From: Planctomycetota bacterium
GTDB taxonomy: Bacteria > Planctomycetota > Planctomycetia > Pirellulales > PNKZ01
NCBI GenBank assembly: GCA_018242585.1
Contig: JAFEBQ010000026.1
Coordinates: forward strand, 79,527 to 143,526
Reading direction: 5' to 3'
DNA: 64,000 nucleotides
A program made the position numbers and the translations under genes. Below are positions 9,083-18,330 of this stretch, piece after piece. Position 1 is the first letter of the stretch; each line of letters opens with the position of its first letter. Under the pieces are notes generated by a model. It had not been told where the DNA came from. It made no database searches and saw nothing but the letters and a program-made list of their open reading frames with translations.

Positions 9083-9598
9083 GGGAACCAGATTCAATCG
9101 CTCGAGCGCCGCCGTCCTGGCCACCGCGCGGCCAATGGGTCTGTAATGACAGCCCGGGGCGTGCGCCTTGTTAGACGCGACGCCTACAGCTTCAGTTCAA
9201 CAAAAAAGGGGAACGCGCTTCGCGCTTTTTCAGCGAATTGCCCCACGGGTCATGGATGGCGGGCGTGCCGTGTTGACCCAACATACACGGCCTATTCAGT
9301 TTAGCCCGAGCGGATCGATTACACAAAGGTTTAGGACAATACTCAGCGTGGCATGAATAACGGGTTTTTAATGGCCGTTTCACCCTCCTAACCCCATCGC
9401 CAACAAGTGAATCGGCCAGAGGTTGCGCTTTTGGCCGATGCAAACCGATAGGACTGCTGGCGTCCATACCCCGCGCGTCGCATTGAGTCGATGAGGGCAC
9501 ACCGATAAGATTCCCGCGCCCCGTCCCCAGGCCGAAGCGTAGACTTTTCATAGCGGTTGGCATCGAACGACTGCCTGACCTTGCGAGACGAAACATCC
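9083..9598. other. divergent intergenic region
   Basis: 516 bp between the pseudokinase gene (minus) and glutamate dehydrogenase (plus). It must hold promoters for both directions. The stretch 9260-9380 is richer in A+T than the flanking genes and is the likeliest promoter area, but no convincing pair of -35/-10 boxes was found. No open frame here looks coding. Confidence 0.5.
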
Positions 9599-10834
9599 AT
9601 GAGCGAACTGGACTCCACTCAGCACTACTTCCATAAAGCCGCCGATCAGATCGAACTGAACGATAATATTCGACGGCTGCTGTTGATGCCCAAGCGCGAG
9701 GTCCAGGTCCAAGTGGCCATCGAGCGCGACGACGGCGAAATCGCCACTTATGTCGGCTATCGCGTCCAGCACGACGACTCGCGCGGCCCGATGAAAGGCG
9801 GCTTGCGCTACCATCCAGACGTCAGCCTGGACGAAGTCCGCTCACTGGCCGCGCTGATGACCTGGAAGACGGCGGTCGTGAACATCCCCTATGGCGGCGC
9901 CAAAGGGGGCATCGCCATCGACCCGCGCCAGGTCAGCCCGCGCGAGTTGGAGCGGATCACGCGCGCCTTCGTTGACGGCATTCACGACGTGATCGGTCCG
10001 GACGTCGATATTCCCGCACCCGACATGGGGACCAACGACCGGGTGATGGCCTGGTTCATGAATCAATACGGCAAGTACCACGGCTTCAGCCCCGCGGTCG
10101 TCACCGGTAAGCCGGTCGAAATGCACGGCCTGCCGGGACGCGAGGAAGCGACCGGGCGCGGTGTGGGCATTGTGACCATGAAGCTCTGCAGCCGGCTGGG
10201 GCGCGACGCGACCAAGCTGCGTGTCGCCATCCAAGGTTTCGGCAACGTCGGCTTCCACACGGCCAAGTTCCTCAGCGACGCCGAGTGTCGTATCGTGGCG
10301 GTCAGCGACGTGAGCGGTGGGTTCTATCGGGCCGATGGGCTCGATATGAAGGGCCTGATGCGCTACGCTCTATCCAATCGCGGCGGCCTGGCCGGTTACA
10401 AGGAAGCCGATCAGTTGAGCAACGCGGAGCTACTTGAGTTGGATGTCGATCTGTTGATTCCGGCGGCGCTTGGCGGTGTGCTGACCAAGCAGAACGCCGA
10501 GAAGATCAAGGCCCCGCTGATCGTCGAAGCGGCCAACTCGCCGACCAATCTGGAAGCCGACGACGTCTTCGATCGTCGCGGGCTGACGGTGTTGCCGGAC
10601 ATTCTGGCCAATGCGGGGGGCGTGACGGCCAGTTATTTCGAGTGGGTCCAGAATCGGCAGCATTACCAGTGGGGCATGAATCGCGTGCGTCAGGAACTGG
10701 ACCAGGTGATGAGCGAGGCCTTTGAGCGGGTTTGGGAAACGGCACAACAACGCAAGGTCAGCCTGCGCACCGCGGCCTACGTCCTGGGCATCGGTCGCGT
10801 GGGCCGTGCTACCGTCTTGGGAGGAGTGACATGA
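9599..10834 (+). CDS. gdhA: glutamate dehydrogenase (Glu/Leu/Phe/Val family)
   Basis: 411 residues from ATG 9599; a TTG 42 bases upstream would add 14 non-conserved residues. It catalyses reversible oxidative deamination of glutamate to 2-oxoglutarate and ammonium with NAD(P). The N-terminal dimerisation/substrate domain contains [10 protein letters not shown] and PYGGAKGGI (lysines near residues 70 and 98). The signature [14 protein letters not shown] follows. The Rossmann domain has GFGNVG near residue 213, then the late EAANSPT and [10 protein letters not shown] motifs. The length fits the hexameric roughly 420-residue class. The coenzyme cannot be settled by eye. The stop overlaps the start of the cyclic-nucleotide-binding gene by four bases. 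Confidence 0.95.
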   Translation: MSELDSTQHYFHKAADQIELNDNIRRLLLMPKREVQVQVAIERDDGEIATYVGYRVQHDDSRGPMKGGLRYHPDVSLDEVRSLAALMTWKTAVVNIPYGGAKGGIAIDPRQVSPRELERITRAFVDGIHDVIGPDVDIPAPDMGTNDRVMAWFMNQYGKYHGFSPAVVTGKPVEMHGLPGREEATGRGVGIVTMKLCSRLGRDATKLRVAIQGFGNVGFHTAKFLSDAECRIVAVSDVSGGFYRADGLDMKGLMRYALSNRGGLAGYKEADQLSNAELLELDVDLLIPAALGGVLTKQNAEKIKAPLIVEAANSPTNLEADDVFDRRGLTVLPDILANAGGVTASYFEWVQNRQHYQWGMNRVRQELDQVMSEAFERVWETAQQRKVSLRTAAYVLGIGRVGRATVLGGVT

Positions 10835-11370
10835 GCGATAAAACTTTGACCGCGGCGCAACTCGAACAGATTCCGATCTTTGCCGGTCTGACGGTCGATC
10901 AATTGAAGCAGTTGAGTGGCGTGGCCGAGTTGGTCGCCGCCCCGGCAGGTCAGACCATTGTCGAACAAGACGGCATGAGCCAGTATCTGTGGGTGTTGCT
11001 CGAAGGACGCTGCGAGGTCGCCCTCGTCGGCAAGCCCAACGAGGCCAAGCAGCCGATCGTCCTAGCCACGTTGGAGCCTTACAGCAACTTTGGCGAGATG
11101 TCCTTCTTTCATGCCGCGCCCCATTCGGCATGCGTGCGTGCGAAGGGGCCGGTGCAGTTGCTGCGTCTGGATCGCGAAGCGTTCGACAAGCTAGGCACGA
11201 CGCAGCCGGCGATTTGCACCCGACTGGCGATGAACACGGTGGCCAATCTGGCCGAGCGGATGCGACGGATGGACAACTGGGTGGCGGAACTGGTGCGCAA
11301 GACGAACGGCCAGAAAGTACCCGACCTGGATCAACTGCGCGTGCAACTGTTTGACAGTTGGAAGCTCTAA
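10831..11370 (+). CDS. cyclic-nucleotide-binding-domain protein without output domain
   Basis: 179 residues from ATG 10831, which overlaps the gdhA stop (ATGA), with GGGAGGAG just upstream. Residues about 12-125 form a Crp/PKA-type beta-roll ([10 protein letters not shown] to [13 protein letters not shown]). In the phosphate-binding cassette, FGEMSFF is followed by APHSACVRA, so the arginine that usually holds the cyclic phosphate is replaced. The remaining C-terminal helices show no helix-turn-helix, so it is probably not a transcription factor. The tight coupling to gdhA suggests an allosteric partner or sensor for nitrogen metabolism, but that is inference. It may bind another ligand or none. 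Confidence 0.88.
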   Translation: MSDKTLTAAQLEQIPIFAGLTVDQLKQLSGVAELVAAPAGQTIVEQDGMSQYLWVLLEGRCEVALVGKPNEAKQPIVLATLEPYSNFGEMSFFHAAPHSACVRAKGPVQLLRLDREAFDKLGTTQPAICTRLAMNTVANLAERMRRMDNWVAELVRKTNGQKVPDLDQLRVQLFDSWKL

Positions 11371-11567
11371 GTAGATCGCCGCCTTTGTGATGGCTTTGTC
11401 CAGTTGCCAATGACGAAGCCCGAATGACGAATGAAATGCCGCGATAGCGAGGCAAGTGGCGAGCCTCTTCGTCCCTCTACTCCTACTGCGGCCTTCTCTG
11501 CGCCTCCGCGGTGATCCCTCTTCCGTCGTGCCGTCGTGGTTGGCATTTATCTGCAGCGCAAGCGCGC

Positions 11568-13574
11568 TTAGCCGCGCGGCGCGCGGAACCGGTAAAGGCG
11601 GCCTTCGGGCGTCATGAAGTAGACCTCCCCGTCCTGATCTTCGCCGAATGACATCACCGGCGCCGTGTTGCCGGCAATCGGTCGATTGGCAACGACGCGC
11701 TTGGCCTGCTTGTCATACTTCAGCCCCCACACTCTGCCGGTCACGTAGTCGGCGTAAATGTAGTGTCCCTGCAACGCCTGGATCGGTCCACGATAGACGT
11801 GCCCGCCGGTGACCGACTTGCCCACGTCGTGATGGTACTCCCAGATCGGCTCGGTCAGATCGCGGCGCGGGCCCGAACCAGTTTCGCGGAAGCGGTGCAT
11901 CGACTCGCGCAGCGCCCAGCCGTAATTCGCCCCAGGCTTCAGCAAGTTGATCTCTTCCCAAATGTCCTGTCCGACGTCAGCAAACCAGCCTTCGCCGGTC
12001 TGCCGGTCGAATGACATCCGCCAGATGTTGCGCACGCCATAGGCATAGGTCTCGGGCTTGGCGCCGTCGGCGCGGCCAGCCTGGCTCCCACCAGGCAGGA
12101 ACGGATTGTCCTGGGGAATGCCGTAGGCTAGCTTCCCTTCCTTGCGGTCGACATCGATTCGCAGGATCGAGCCAAGCCAAGTGCTCAGGTTCTGGGCGTT
12201 GTTCTGTGGATCGTTCGCCGAACCGCCGTCACCGAGCGCGATGTACAAGAAGCCATCGGGACCAAAGGCCAGCGTGCCGCCGTTGTGGTTCCAATAGGGC
12301 TGCGGAATTCGCATCAGCACTTCTTCGCTCTTCACGCTGGCATGGTTCGGATTGTCGGCATCGACGCGGAACCGCGAAATCTTCGACAGGTGCGGCGACT
12401 CGGTCGACGTGTAATAGACGAAGAATTGGCCGTTCTCCTTGAACTTGGGATGGAAGGCCATGCCCAAGAACCCCTCTTCGTTTTCGCTGTTTTTGTAGCT
12501 CACGCTTTCGTGCAGATCGAAGAACAGCGTCGCCTGGCTGTCATCGTCGTTCTTGGGCAGGATGTAGACCTGGCCCAGTTGCGACGCGCAGAACCGACGG
12601 CCGCTGCCGTCGTTGGCGTGAGTCAGCACGATCGGCCGCGCGATTTCCACGTTGGGCCAAACTTGAGCGATCTCGACTGGCAACGGTGTTTCATCCACGT
12701 CGGTCGGACGGGGCGAGACCAATGGCAAGGTCGAAACCGTGCCAGCCTTCATGTCCGGCACAATCACGTGACCGGTCTTGTAGTTGATGCAAATGTCGGC
12801 GGCCTGCTGGAACTTTGTGCTCAGCAGTTCCACCTGCTTGCTGCCACGACGCAAGACCGTCACTTCACCGGTCTTCCACTGGCTGAGGTAAATATTGCCA
12901 TCATAATCCCGGGCAATGCCGTCGCCGCCAGGCAGATTTTCGGCCAAGGTGGCCAGCGAGTTGTCTTCCAAATCGACGCGGTGCAACTTGCCAGCGATGA
13001 AATCGAATAACAGCAAATGCCCGGCGCCGTCAACCAACAACCCGTTCGGCCCTTTCAACTCGGGCGTGGTCTTGGCGTCGATGATCGTGGTGACCTTCCC
13101 TTTGGGGTCGATGCGGAACACGCCACCACCAGCCCCCTGCAGGTCGCCCGTGTCGGTGACGTAGACGTTCCCCTTGGCATCGACTTCGACGTCGTTCAAG
13201 AACAACGGCGAACGCGGAAATGCCTCGGCCGCGGCAAAGACTTCAACCTTGCCGGCCATGTCGACGCGCAGCACGCGCTTCTGGTCGGCGACATAGAAAG
13301 CGCGGTTGAAGTAGTCGATCCCCTTGGGGTCGTCCAAGCCGGTGACAAATGTCTGTGTCTTGCCCGGCACCATCGCCACGATGCCGCCATCGCCCGGCTT
13401 GTCGAACTCGCCGATGGTGGTCACGTACATCCGCCCGTCAACGCCAACGCAGACCGATTCGGGATTGACCAGGCCGTCGGCAATCTTGATCGGCGGCGCC
13501 GGTTCGGCGGCTTGCGGGGCGCTCGACAAGACCAGCGATGACAAGACGACGGCGAGCGCAAAGCGCAATTTCAT
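11568..13574 (-). CDS. two-propeller protein: SMP-30/NHL region fused to glucose/sorbosone dehydrogenase
   Basis: 668 residues. The start is ATG 13574, where MKLRFALAVVLSS begins a clear signal peptide ending near SAPQAAEP; a longer frame to 13760 has no homologous look. The first half (about 25-330) is an NHL/SMP-30 gluconolactonase-like propeller with repeats such as GLVNPESVCVGVDGRMYVT and PNGLLVDGAGHLLLFD. The second half (about 340-668) is a PQQ-dependent glucose/sorbosone dehydrogenase-type propeller (FLGMAFHPKF, YWNHNGGTLAFGPDGFLYIALGDGG, YGVRNIWRM, GQDIWEEIN). It is expected in the periplasm, oxidising sugars or sugar-like alcohols; substrate unknown. It is monocistronic and convergent with the cNMP-binding gene. 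Confidence 0.88.
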   Translation of the reverse strand: MKLRFALAVVLSSLVLSSAPQAAEPAPPIKIADGLVNPESVCVGVDGRMYVTTIGEFDKPGDGGIVAMVPGKTQTFVTGLDDPKGIDYFNRAFYVADQKRVLRVDMAGKVEVFAAAEAFPRSPLFLNDVEVDAKGNVYVTDTGDLQGAGGGVFRIDPKGKVTTIIDAKTTPELKGPNGLLVDGAGHLLLFDFIAGKLHRVDLEDNSLATLAENLPGGDGIARDYDGNIYLSQWKTGEVTVLRRGSKQVELLSTKFQQAADICINYKTGHVIVPDMKAGTVSTLPLVSPRPTDVDETPLPVEIAQVWPNVEIARPIVLTHANDGSGRRFCASQLGQVYILPKNDDDSQATLFFDLHESVSYKNSENEEGFLGMAFHPKFKENGQFFVYYTSTESPHLSKISRFRVDADNPNHASVKSEEVLMRIPQPYWNHNGGTLAFGPDGFLYIALGDGGSANDPQNNAQNLSTWLGSILRIDVDRKEGKLAYGIPQDNPFLPGGSQAGRADGAKPETYAYGVRNIWRMSFDRQTGEGWFADVGQDIWEEINLLKPGANYGWALRESMHRFRETGSGPRRDLTEPIWEYHHDVGKSVTGGHVYRGPIQALQGHYIYADYVTGRVWGLKYDKQAKRVVANRPIAGNTAPVMSFGEDQDGEVYFMTPEGRLYRFRAPRG

Positions 13575-13819
13575 GTTCCAACCTCGGCGTGAAGAATCCG
13601 AAAGAAGATCAGCCGCGCCACGGCACGCGCCGATCGAGGGTTTCCAGGCAGGCCAGGCGACGAGCGTAATCACACCCGCCGGCTGATGGACCCCGGACAG
13701 TGTACTTGGCGGCCCGGTGCGACGCCACCAGCACGAGAAAAGGCTCGTGACGGCATCCAATAAGCGCTGCCGCGTCTTCCGCTGCCGCGATTACTGCGAG
13801 TGCGGACCTGATGAGTCAA

Positions 13820-14584
13820 CTACAGCAAGCTTTCCAACAGCAACCGAAGCTTGCGCATTTCGCCGTAGTGGTCGACTTCGGGATCTTCCAGATCGATGAT
13901 GTTCACCGAGAAGACCCGGTTGTAGCCGAGCTTGCCCAACTGGGTAACCAGCCGGCCATATTCGATCTCACCTTGGCCGACGCGCGTTTGCAGCTTGCTC
14001 TTGGACGTGTCGCGCAATTGGACGTGGCAGACATGCTTGAACAGCCGGTCATAATCGGCGCCGCCGTAGGGGCCATAGACATAGTGACTGGGGTCGAGCG
14101 TGATGCCCAAGCCGCGCACGTTGTCACACAGCACGCCGGCCGTGGCCGGATCCTGGGTCATGTGGCCGACTTCGGTCTTCAGCCCGACGACCACTCCTTC
14201 GAGCGAGGCAATCCGCACCATCTCGCGCAGCCGCTCGACCTCGGCATTGAAGGGCGTGCCCAACTCGCCGCTGCGAACGGCAATGGTGGCGATCTTCAAC
14301 GCCTTGGCCAGCCGGCAGCAACTCTTCCATTGATCGTAGTAGGCTGGAATCTCGGGCTCGATGTCGACGTACAGCGCAACCGGCGTCAGCCGATGCTCGT
14401 CGCGACACAGGTGGACAACTTCTTCCAGCCGGTTATGCACTTCAGATGGCTTGAGATGATTGCCCGACTCGAACACATCGAGTTCGACGTGCGAGTATTC
14501 CAGATCGACCAGCCGTTGCAGCGCCTGGTCGAGCGGCAGCTTGGGGAAACACTCCGTTGATCCTGCGACAAACACGCTGGCCAT
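13820..14584 (-). CDS. sugar phosphate isomerase/epimerase-like TIM-barrel protein
   Basis: 254 residues, no signal peptide. It belongs to the xylose-isomerase-like / AP-endonuclease-2-like TIM barrel superfamily: HVELDVFESGNHL early, VVVGLKTEVGHMTQDP in the middle, then LGITLDPSHYVYGP and HVCHVQLRDT. These are the usual metal-ligand strands with Glu, Asp and His. Members isomerise or epimerise sugars, inosose or related compounds, and the substrate cannot be told from sequence. One of the usual metal-ligand glutamates appears as TEVGH, not an E-N motif. The gene stands alone, upstream of the minus-strand propeller gene but more than 200 bp from it. Confidence 0.85.
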   Translation of the reverse strand: MASVFVAGSTECFPKLPLDQALQRLVDLEYSHVELDVFESGNHLKPSEVHNRLEEVVHLCRDEHRLTPVALYVDIEPEIPAYYDQWKSCCRLAKALKIATIAVRSGELGTPFNAEVERLREMVRIASLEGVVVGLKTEVGHMTQDPATAGVLCDNVRGLGITLDPSHYVYGPYGGADYDRLFKHVCHVQLRDTSKSKLQTRVGQGEIEYGRLVTQLGKLGYNRVFSVNIIDLEDPEVDHYGEMRKLRLLLESLL

Positions 14585-14689
14585 CCCTTTTTACTAAACA
14601 ATCACAGTGCGGCTGGCCCCTGGCGATGCACAAGCGTTGGGCCGATACTTGGCGCCGCGCTGACAATTGCGAATGTTGTACCGCAATTG

Positions 14690-15268
14690 CTACGGCAATT
14701 CAAAGAGCGACTGGCTTTTGACCAGGGCACAGTCGTCGGGAAACGTGTGAAACGCCTGGATCAGCAGGCTGCGGTTCCGCGTTTCGAGCGAAATGTAGCT
14801 CAACGCCCCCAGGGCCAACCGGCCACTCGACGAGAACCGGTGGAGCATCCCCCGCAACTGACCGTCCTGGGAAAGCTCCTGTTGCAGGTTCCAGAACACC
14901 TCGGGGGGGACCGTTTCGAGCTGCAAGCTGGTCTCGTAGCGAATGCCGCCGCGGGTCTCAAAGCGGTCGTTTCGCTCCCCTTTCAGGCGATGGGACAGCA
15001 GCCGACGCTTGCGCGGCAGGGGCTGATGGACGTCGGCACAGACTTCGGTCAGCGTGACCCCCTGGTAATTCCAGGTCACCACGTGGCCGGCGCTGGTGAT
15101 GTCGATTCGCGCCCGATAATCACCCCGTTCCAACGAGCGGCTGCTTTTGATCTCGAACAACTCCGGATGCAGCGAACGACCAAACAGTTGAAACGACAGC
15201 TCGGCAACTTTCGGTCGGACGTACAGCACGGCAATGAACCTCGGCAGTGAAGAGGAATCGCTCAACAT
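14690..15268 (-). CDS. DUF2617-like protein
   Basis: 192 residues, soluble, no signal or membrane segment. It begins with YVRPKVAELSFQLFGRSLHPELFE and continues through RGDYRARIDITSAGHVVTW, a pattern I associate with the DUF2617 family of uncharacterised planctomycete proteins. The family name is from memory and not certain. The fold looks like alternating beta strands with a helical C-terminus. It is transcribed away from modA across a 376 bp gap and precedes the TIM-barrel gene by about 100 bp on the same strand, so the two could share a transcript. No function can be assigned. Confidence 0.75.
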   Translation of the reverse strand: MLSDSSSLPRFIAVLYVRPKVAELSFQLFGRSLHPELFEIKSSRSLERGDYRARIDITSAGHVVTWNYQGVTLTEVCADVHQPLPRKRRLLSHRLKGERNDRFETRGGIRYETSLQLETVPPEVFWNLQQELSQDGQLRGMLHRFSSSGRLALGALSYISLETRNRSLLIQAFHTFPDDCALVKSQSLFELP

Positions 15269-15644
15269 TCGCCGCGGCGTGAACGAGTGTCACGCATGGT
15301 GCGGCGCGATCGAGCGGGCGGCATTATATGCGCGCTGGTCGATAAGCGCGAAGAGAATTTATTTAGAAACGCGCCACGCAAAAATCGCGTCAATGCTCTT
15401 GACGCGCCGCGCAACTTTGCGCGCTGTCGTGCTAGCGGCCGCACACGCCCGATAAGCCGCGCTGATGCTGACTTCAGCGTCGACTTCTGTCGCAATCGGC
15501 AAGCCATTTGCTCCTTGACAAGGGCGTGGAAGCTGCTCGCCCGCGCCAACTGGCGGTTTTCTCCGCCACAGTTTATCCTGAGCGCACGCTCCGCTCGGCG
15601 TTCTCGGTTTCAATCGCCCGACACACAGGACGAGTGTTCATCTC
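15269..15644. other. divergent intergenic region upstream of modA
   Basis: 376 bp between the DUF2617-like gene (minus) and modA (plus). It contains two adjacent hairpins at 15386-15425 and an AT-rich patch (GAATTTATTTAGAAAC, about 15355-15370) that is a candidate promoter region. No coding frame was found. No clear ModE palindrome was seen. Confidence 0.5.
15386..15425. promoter_or_regulatory. two tandem hairpins upstream of modA
   Basis: The first hairpin has an 8-bp perfect stem CGCGTCAA/TTGACGCG with loop TGCTC (15386-15406). The second follows at once with CGCGCA/TGCGCG around a 4-base loop (about 15409-15425). There is no T-run, so an intrinsic terminator is unlikely. They may be leader-RNA structure or protein-binding palindromes controlling the molybdate operon or its divergent neighbour. 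Confidence 0.4.
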
Positions 15645-16484
15645 ATGCGCACTGCGCTGGCTCGCTTCGTTGCTTTTACTCTGTTGTTGACGGTCGCGCT
15701 GGTTGCGGGCTGCGGCAAAGTGCGTTCGGCCAGCCAGGGAACGGTTCGCGTTTTCGCGGCCGCCAGCACGGCCGACGCCTTGAAAGAGATTGCCAAGTCC
15801 TTCGAGCAGCGCACCGGGTGCAAGGTCGTGCTCAACCTGGCGGGCACGGCCACCCTGGCGCAACAAGTCGAGCAAGGCGCGCCGGCCGATTTGTTTCTTT
15901 CCGCCGACGAGAAGTGGGCCAACGCCCTGAGCGACAAGCAACTCGTGGCGCGTCGCCGCAAGCTGTTGGGCAATCGGCTGGTGCTGATCGTGCCGGCGCG
16001 CGTCGATTCGTCGGTGAAGCGGCTGGAAGATCTCGCCGACAGTGGCGTCGCACACGTGGCCCTGGCCGAAACCAGCAGCGTCCCCGCCGGGCGATATGCG
16101 CGAGCGGCGCTCGAAAAGCTGGAACTCTGGGCCAAGGTCTCTCCCAAAGTGGTGGCCGGCGATGACGTGCGCCAGGCGCTGCTCTTTGTCGAGCGAGGCG
16201 AGGCCGAAGCCGGCATCGTCTATGCCACCGACGCCGCGCTGAGCAAGAATGTCCGTGTCGTCACGGAAATCGATCCCAAGTTGCACGCGCCGGTGGTCTA
16301 CCCCTGGCTCGTCCTCAAGCAAGGGGCCGAGAATCCCCACGCGGTGAAGTTCTACGACGAGCTGACTTCTCCCGAAGCGATCGCTGTCTTCAAGCGGTTT
16401 GGCTTCAGTATTCTCAACGACGACGCCGAAGTGACGAAAGTCCCATCGGTGCCCGCCAGCGCTGCGCCCCAGGCCCAACCATGA
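15645..16484 (+). CDS. modA: molybdate ABC transporter substrate-binding lipoprotein ModA
   Basis: 279 residues. A lipoprotein signal ends in the lipobox LVAGC with C23 as the lipid anchor. The mature part is a type II periplasmic binding fold: VRVFAAASTADAL (the ModA start motif), GTATLAQQVEQGAPADLFLSAD, GNRLVLIVP, LAETSSVPAGRYAR and AGIVYATDA, which are the molybdate/tungstate-binding loops. It captures molybdate outside the inner membrane and delivers it to ModBC. The stop overlaps modB by four bases, and the three genes form a compact modABC operon. The C-terminal Pro/Ala tail is unremarkable. Molybdate versus tungstate preference cannot be read from sequence. Confidence 0.96.
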   Translation: MRTALARFVAFTLLLTVALVAGCGKVRSASQGTVRVFAAASTADALKEIAKSFEQRTGCKVVLNLAGTATLAQQVEQGAPADLFLSADEKWANALSDKQLVARRRKLLGNRLVLIVPARVDSSVKRLEDLADSGVAHVALAETSSVPAGRYARAALEKLELWAKVSPKVVAGDDVRQALLFVERGEAEAGIVYATDAALSKNVRVVTEIDPKLHAPVVYPWLVLKQGAENPHAVKFYDELTSPEAIAVFKRFGFSILNDDAEVTKVPSVPASAAPQAQP

Positions 16485-17191
16485 ACGCCGACGACCTTGA
16501 AGCGGTGCTGCTCAGCTTGCGCGTCGCCGCTTGCGTGGTCGTGATTGGGCTGCCTGTTTCCATCGCGCTGGGGTATGCGCTGGTTCACTCGCGCGGCATC
16601 GTGCGCTGGCTGCTCGATACGCTGGTCAATCTGCCGCTGGTGCTGCCCCCCGTGGTCACCGGGTACGTGTTGCTGGTATTGCTGGGGCGGCATGGCTGGC
16701 TGGGGGGCTGGCTCGAAAACACGCTGGGGGTGCGGTTGGTCTTCAATTGGCAAGGGGCCGCGCTCGCCGCCTTGGTGGTCAGCTTGCCGCTGATGGTCCG
16801 CGCGGTGCGGACCGCCATCGAGTTGGTCGACCCGCGACTGGAACAGGCCGCGCGCACGCTCGGCGCACGGCCGCTCGACGCCTTCTTGAGCGTCGTGCTG
16901 CCGCTGGCGTGGCCTGGCGTGCTGGCCGGCGCGGTGTTGGGCTTTGCCCGCAGTCTGGGTGAGTTTGGCGCGACGATTCTCGTGGCCGGCAACATTCAAG
17001 GCGAAACGCGCACCATCCCGCTGGCGGTCTACACGCACATGCAACAGCCCGACGGGCTCTCGGCCGCCTGGCCGCTGGTCGGCGCGTCGATCGCGCTGTG
17101 CGCGTTGTCACTGGCCGCCAGCCAGTGGCTCGAGCGCCGTGGGCCGCGCCTGGCTACCGCCAGGGCCGCGCGGAGCACGCACGAATCGTGA
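16481..17191 (+). CDS. modB: molybdate ABC transporter permease ModB
   Basis: 236 residues, start overlapping the modA stop (ATGA). A binding-protein-dependent permease with about five to six membrane segments: first at about 12-33, then LVNLPLVLPPVVTGYVLLVLL, and the EAA loop EQAARTLGARPLDAFLSVVLPLAWPGV near residues 123-150 that docks on the ATPase. GFARSLGEFGATILVAGN, a ModB hallmark, follows. The length is normal for ModB. Its GTGA overlap with modC supports coupled synthesis of the complex. Confidence 0.96.
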   Translation: MNADDLEAVLLSLRVAACVVVIGLPVSIALGYALVHSRGIVRWLLDTLVNLPLVLPPVVTGYVLLVLLGRHGWLGGWLENTLGVRLVFNWQGAALAALVVSLPLMVRAVRTAIELVDPRLEQAARTLGARPLDAFLSVVLPLAWPGVLAGAVLGFARSLGEFGATILVAGNIQGETRTIPLAVYTHMQQPDGLSAAWPLVGASIALCALSLAASQWLERRGPRLATARAARSTHES

Positions 17192-18303
17192 CCCATCTTT
17201 CGTTCACGGCCAAGCATCGGTTCGACTCGGGCTTTCAGCTCGATATGGCCTGGGAGAGCGACGCCCAGGTGACCGCGTTGTTCGGACCATCGGGCGCCGG
17301 CAAGACGTCGTGCTTGAACGTGCTGTGCGGCCTGCTGCGAGTGCGGGAAGGTCGCATCGAATGCGGCGGACAGACTTGGCTCGACACCGCGCGGCGCATC
17401 TTTGTGCCCCCCGAACGCCGCCGCATCGGCATGGTCTTCCAGGACCAGTTGCTCTTTCCGCATCGCACCGTGGCCGACAATCTGACTTATGGGTTGCGAC
17501 GCCATCGGGGCGGCGAGGCTCGCGTCAAGTACGATGACGTTGTGCGTGTGTTGGAGTTGGGAACGCTCGTCGACCGGCGGCCGGCGACTCTTTCGGGAGG
17601 GGAACGGCAGCGCGTGGCGCTAGGGCGAGCGCTATTGGCTCAGCCGCAACTGTTGCTGCTCGACGAGCCTGTGTCATCGCTTGACGATCGGCTGCGATGG
17701 CAGGTGCTCGACTATCTCGAACACATCGTCGAGCGCTGGCAGATCCCCGCCCTGTTTGTCAGCCATGCCCAGGCCGAAGTCCGCCGCTTGGCCCAATATG
17801 CCGTGGTCGTTGACGCCGGACGAGTCGTCACCGCGGCCGGGGTGAACCAAGCGCTGTTGCATCGCGCCCCGTTGCAATGGCGCGATCAGTTGGGGCCGAT
17901 CAACCTGCTGCGGCTGACCAATGTGAAGACCGTAAACGGCGAACGCACTGGACGACTTGGCGAGCACGTTGTCACGCTGCCACCACCACCGCTGGAAAGC
18001 CTGCACGTCGCCGACGCCGTGTCGCGTGACGCGGCCGCGCCCCAGGTAAAGTACGCGCAACTCGACCCGCGTGACGTGCTGCTGGCGTCGCCGGGCGCGA
18101 CGCTCGACATCAGCGCCCGCAATCGCTGGCCCGGCGTGGTGTGCCAAGTCGCCGAAGTCGACGACGGCCTGATGGTCGCGATCGACGTTGGGCAAGTGGT
18201 CTGGGCCGAGGTCACTCATTCCAGCGCCCAGCAACAGCAACTGACCGTGGGCCAGCGCGTGGTGTGCGTCGCCAAGACGTACAGTTTGAAGGTGATGGAG
18301 TGA
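17188..18303 (+). CDS. modC: molybdate ABC transporter ATP-binding protein ModC
   Basis: 371 residues. The start is GTG 17188, overlapping the modB stop; a longer in-frame reading back to 17098 lies inside modB. Motifs in order: Walker A GPSGAGKTS, Q-loop VFQDQLLFPH, signature LSGGERQRVALGRALL, Walker B LLLLDEPVSSLD, and H-loop ALFVSHAQAEV. The C-terminal 65 residues form a TOBE/molybdate-binding domain (SARNRWPGVVCQVAEVDDG). It powers uptake through ModB and may sense molybdate through TOBE. Length is that of classical ModC. Confidence 0.96.
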   Translation: MTHLSFTAKHRFDSGFQLDMAWESDAQVTALFGPSGAGKTSCLNVLCGLLRVREGRIECGGQTWLDTARRIFVPPERRRIGMVFQDQLLFPHRTVADNLTYGLRRHRGGEARVKYDDVVRVLELGTLVDRRPATLSGGERQRVALGRALLAQPQLLLLDEPVSSLDDRLRWQVLDYLEHIVERWQIPALFVSHAQAEVRRLAQYAVVVDAGRVVTAAGVNQALLHRAPLQWRDQLGPINLLRLTNVKTVNGERTGRLGEHVVTLPPPPLESLHVADAVSRDAAAPQVKYAQLDPRDVLLASPGATLDISARNRWPGVVCQVAEVDDGLMVAIDVGQVVWAEVTHSSAQQQQLTVGQRVVCVAKTYSLKVME

Positions 18304-18330
18304 AGTAACCACCGTGACACGGTAAGCAGC

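Noticed and set aside
15320-15340. ModE-type operator at GCATTATATG
   Set aside because: Only a short AT palindrome; it lacks the two spaced half sites of known ModE boxes.
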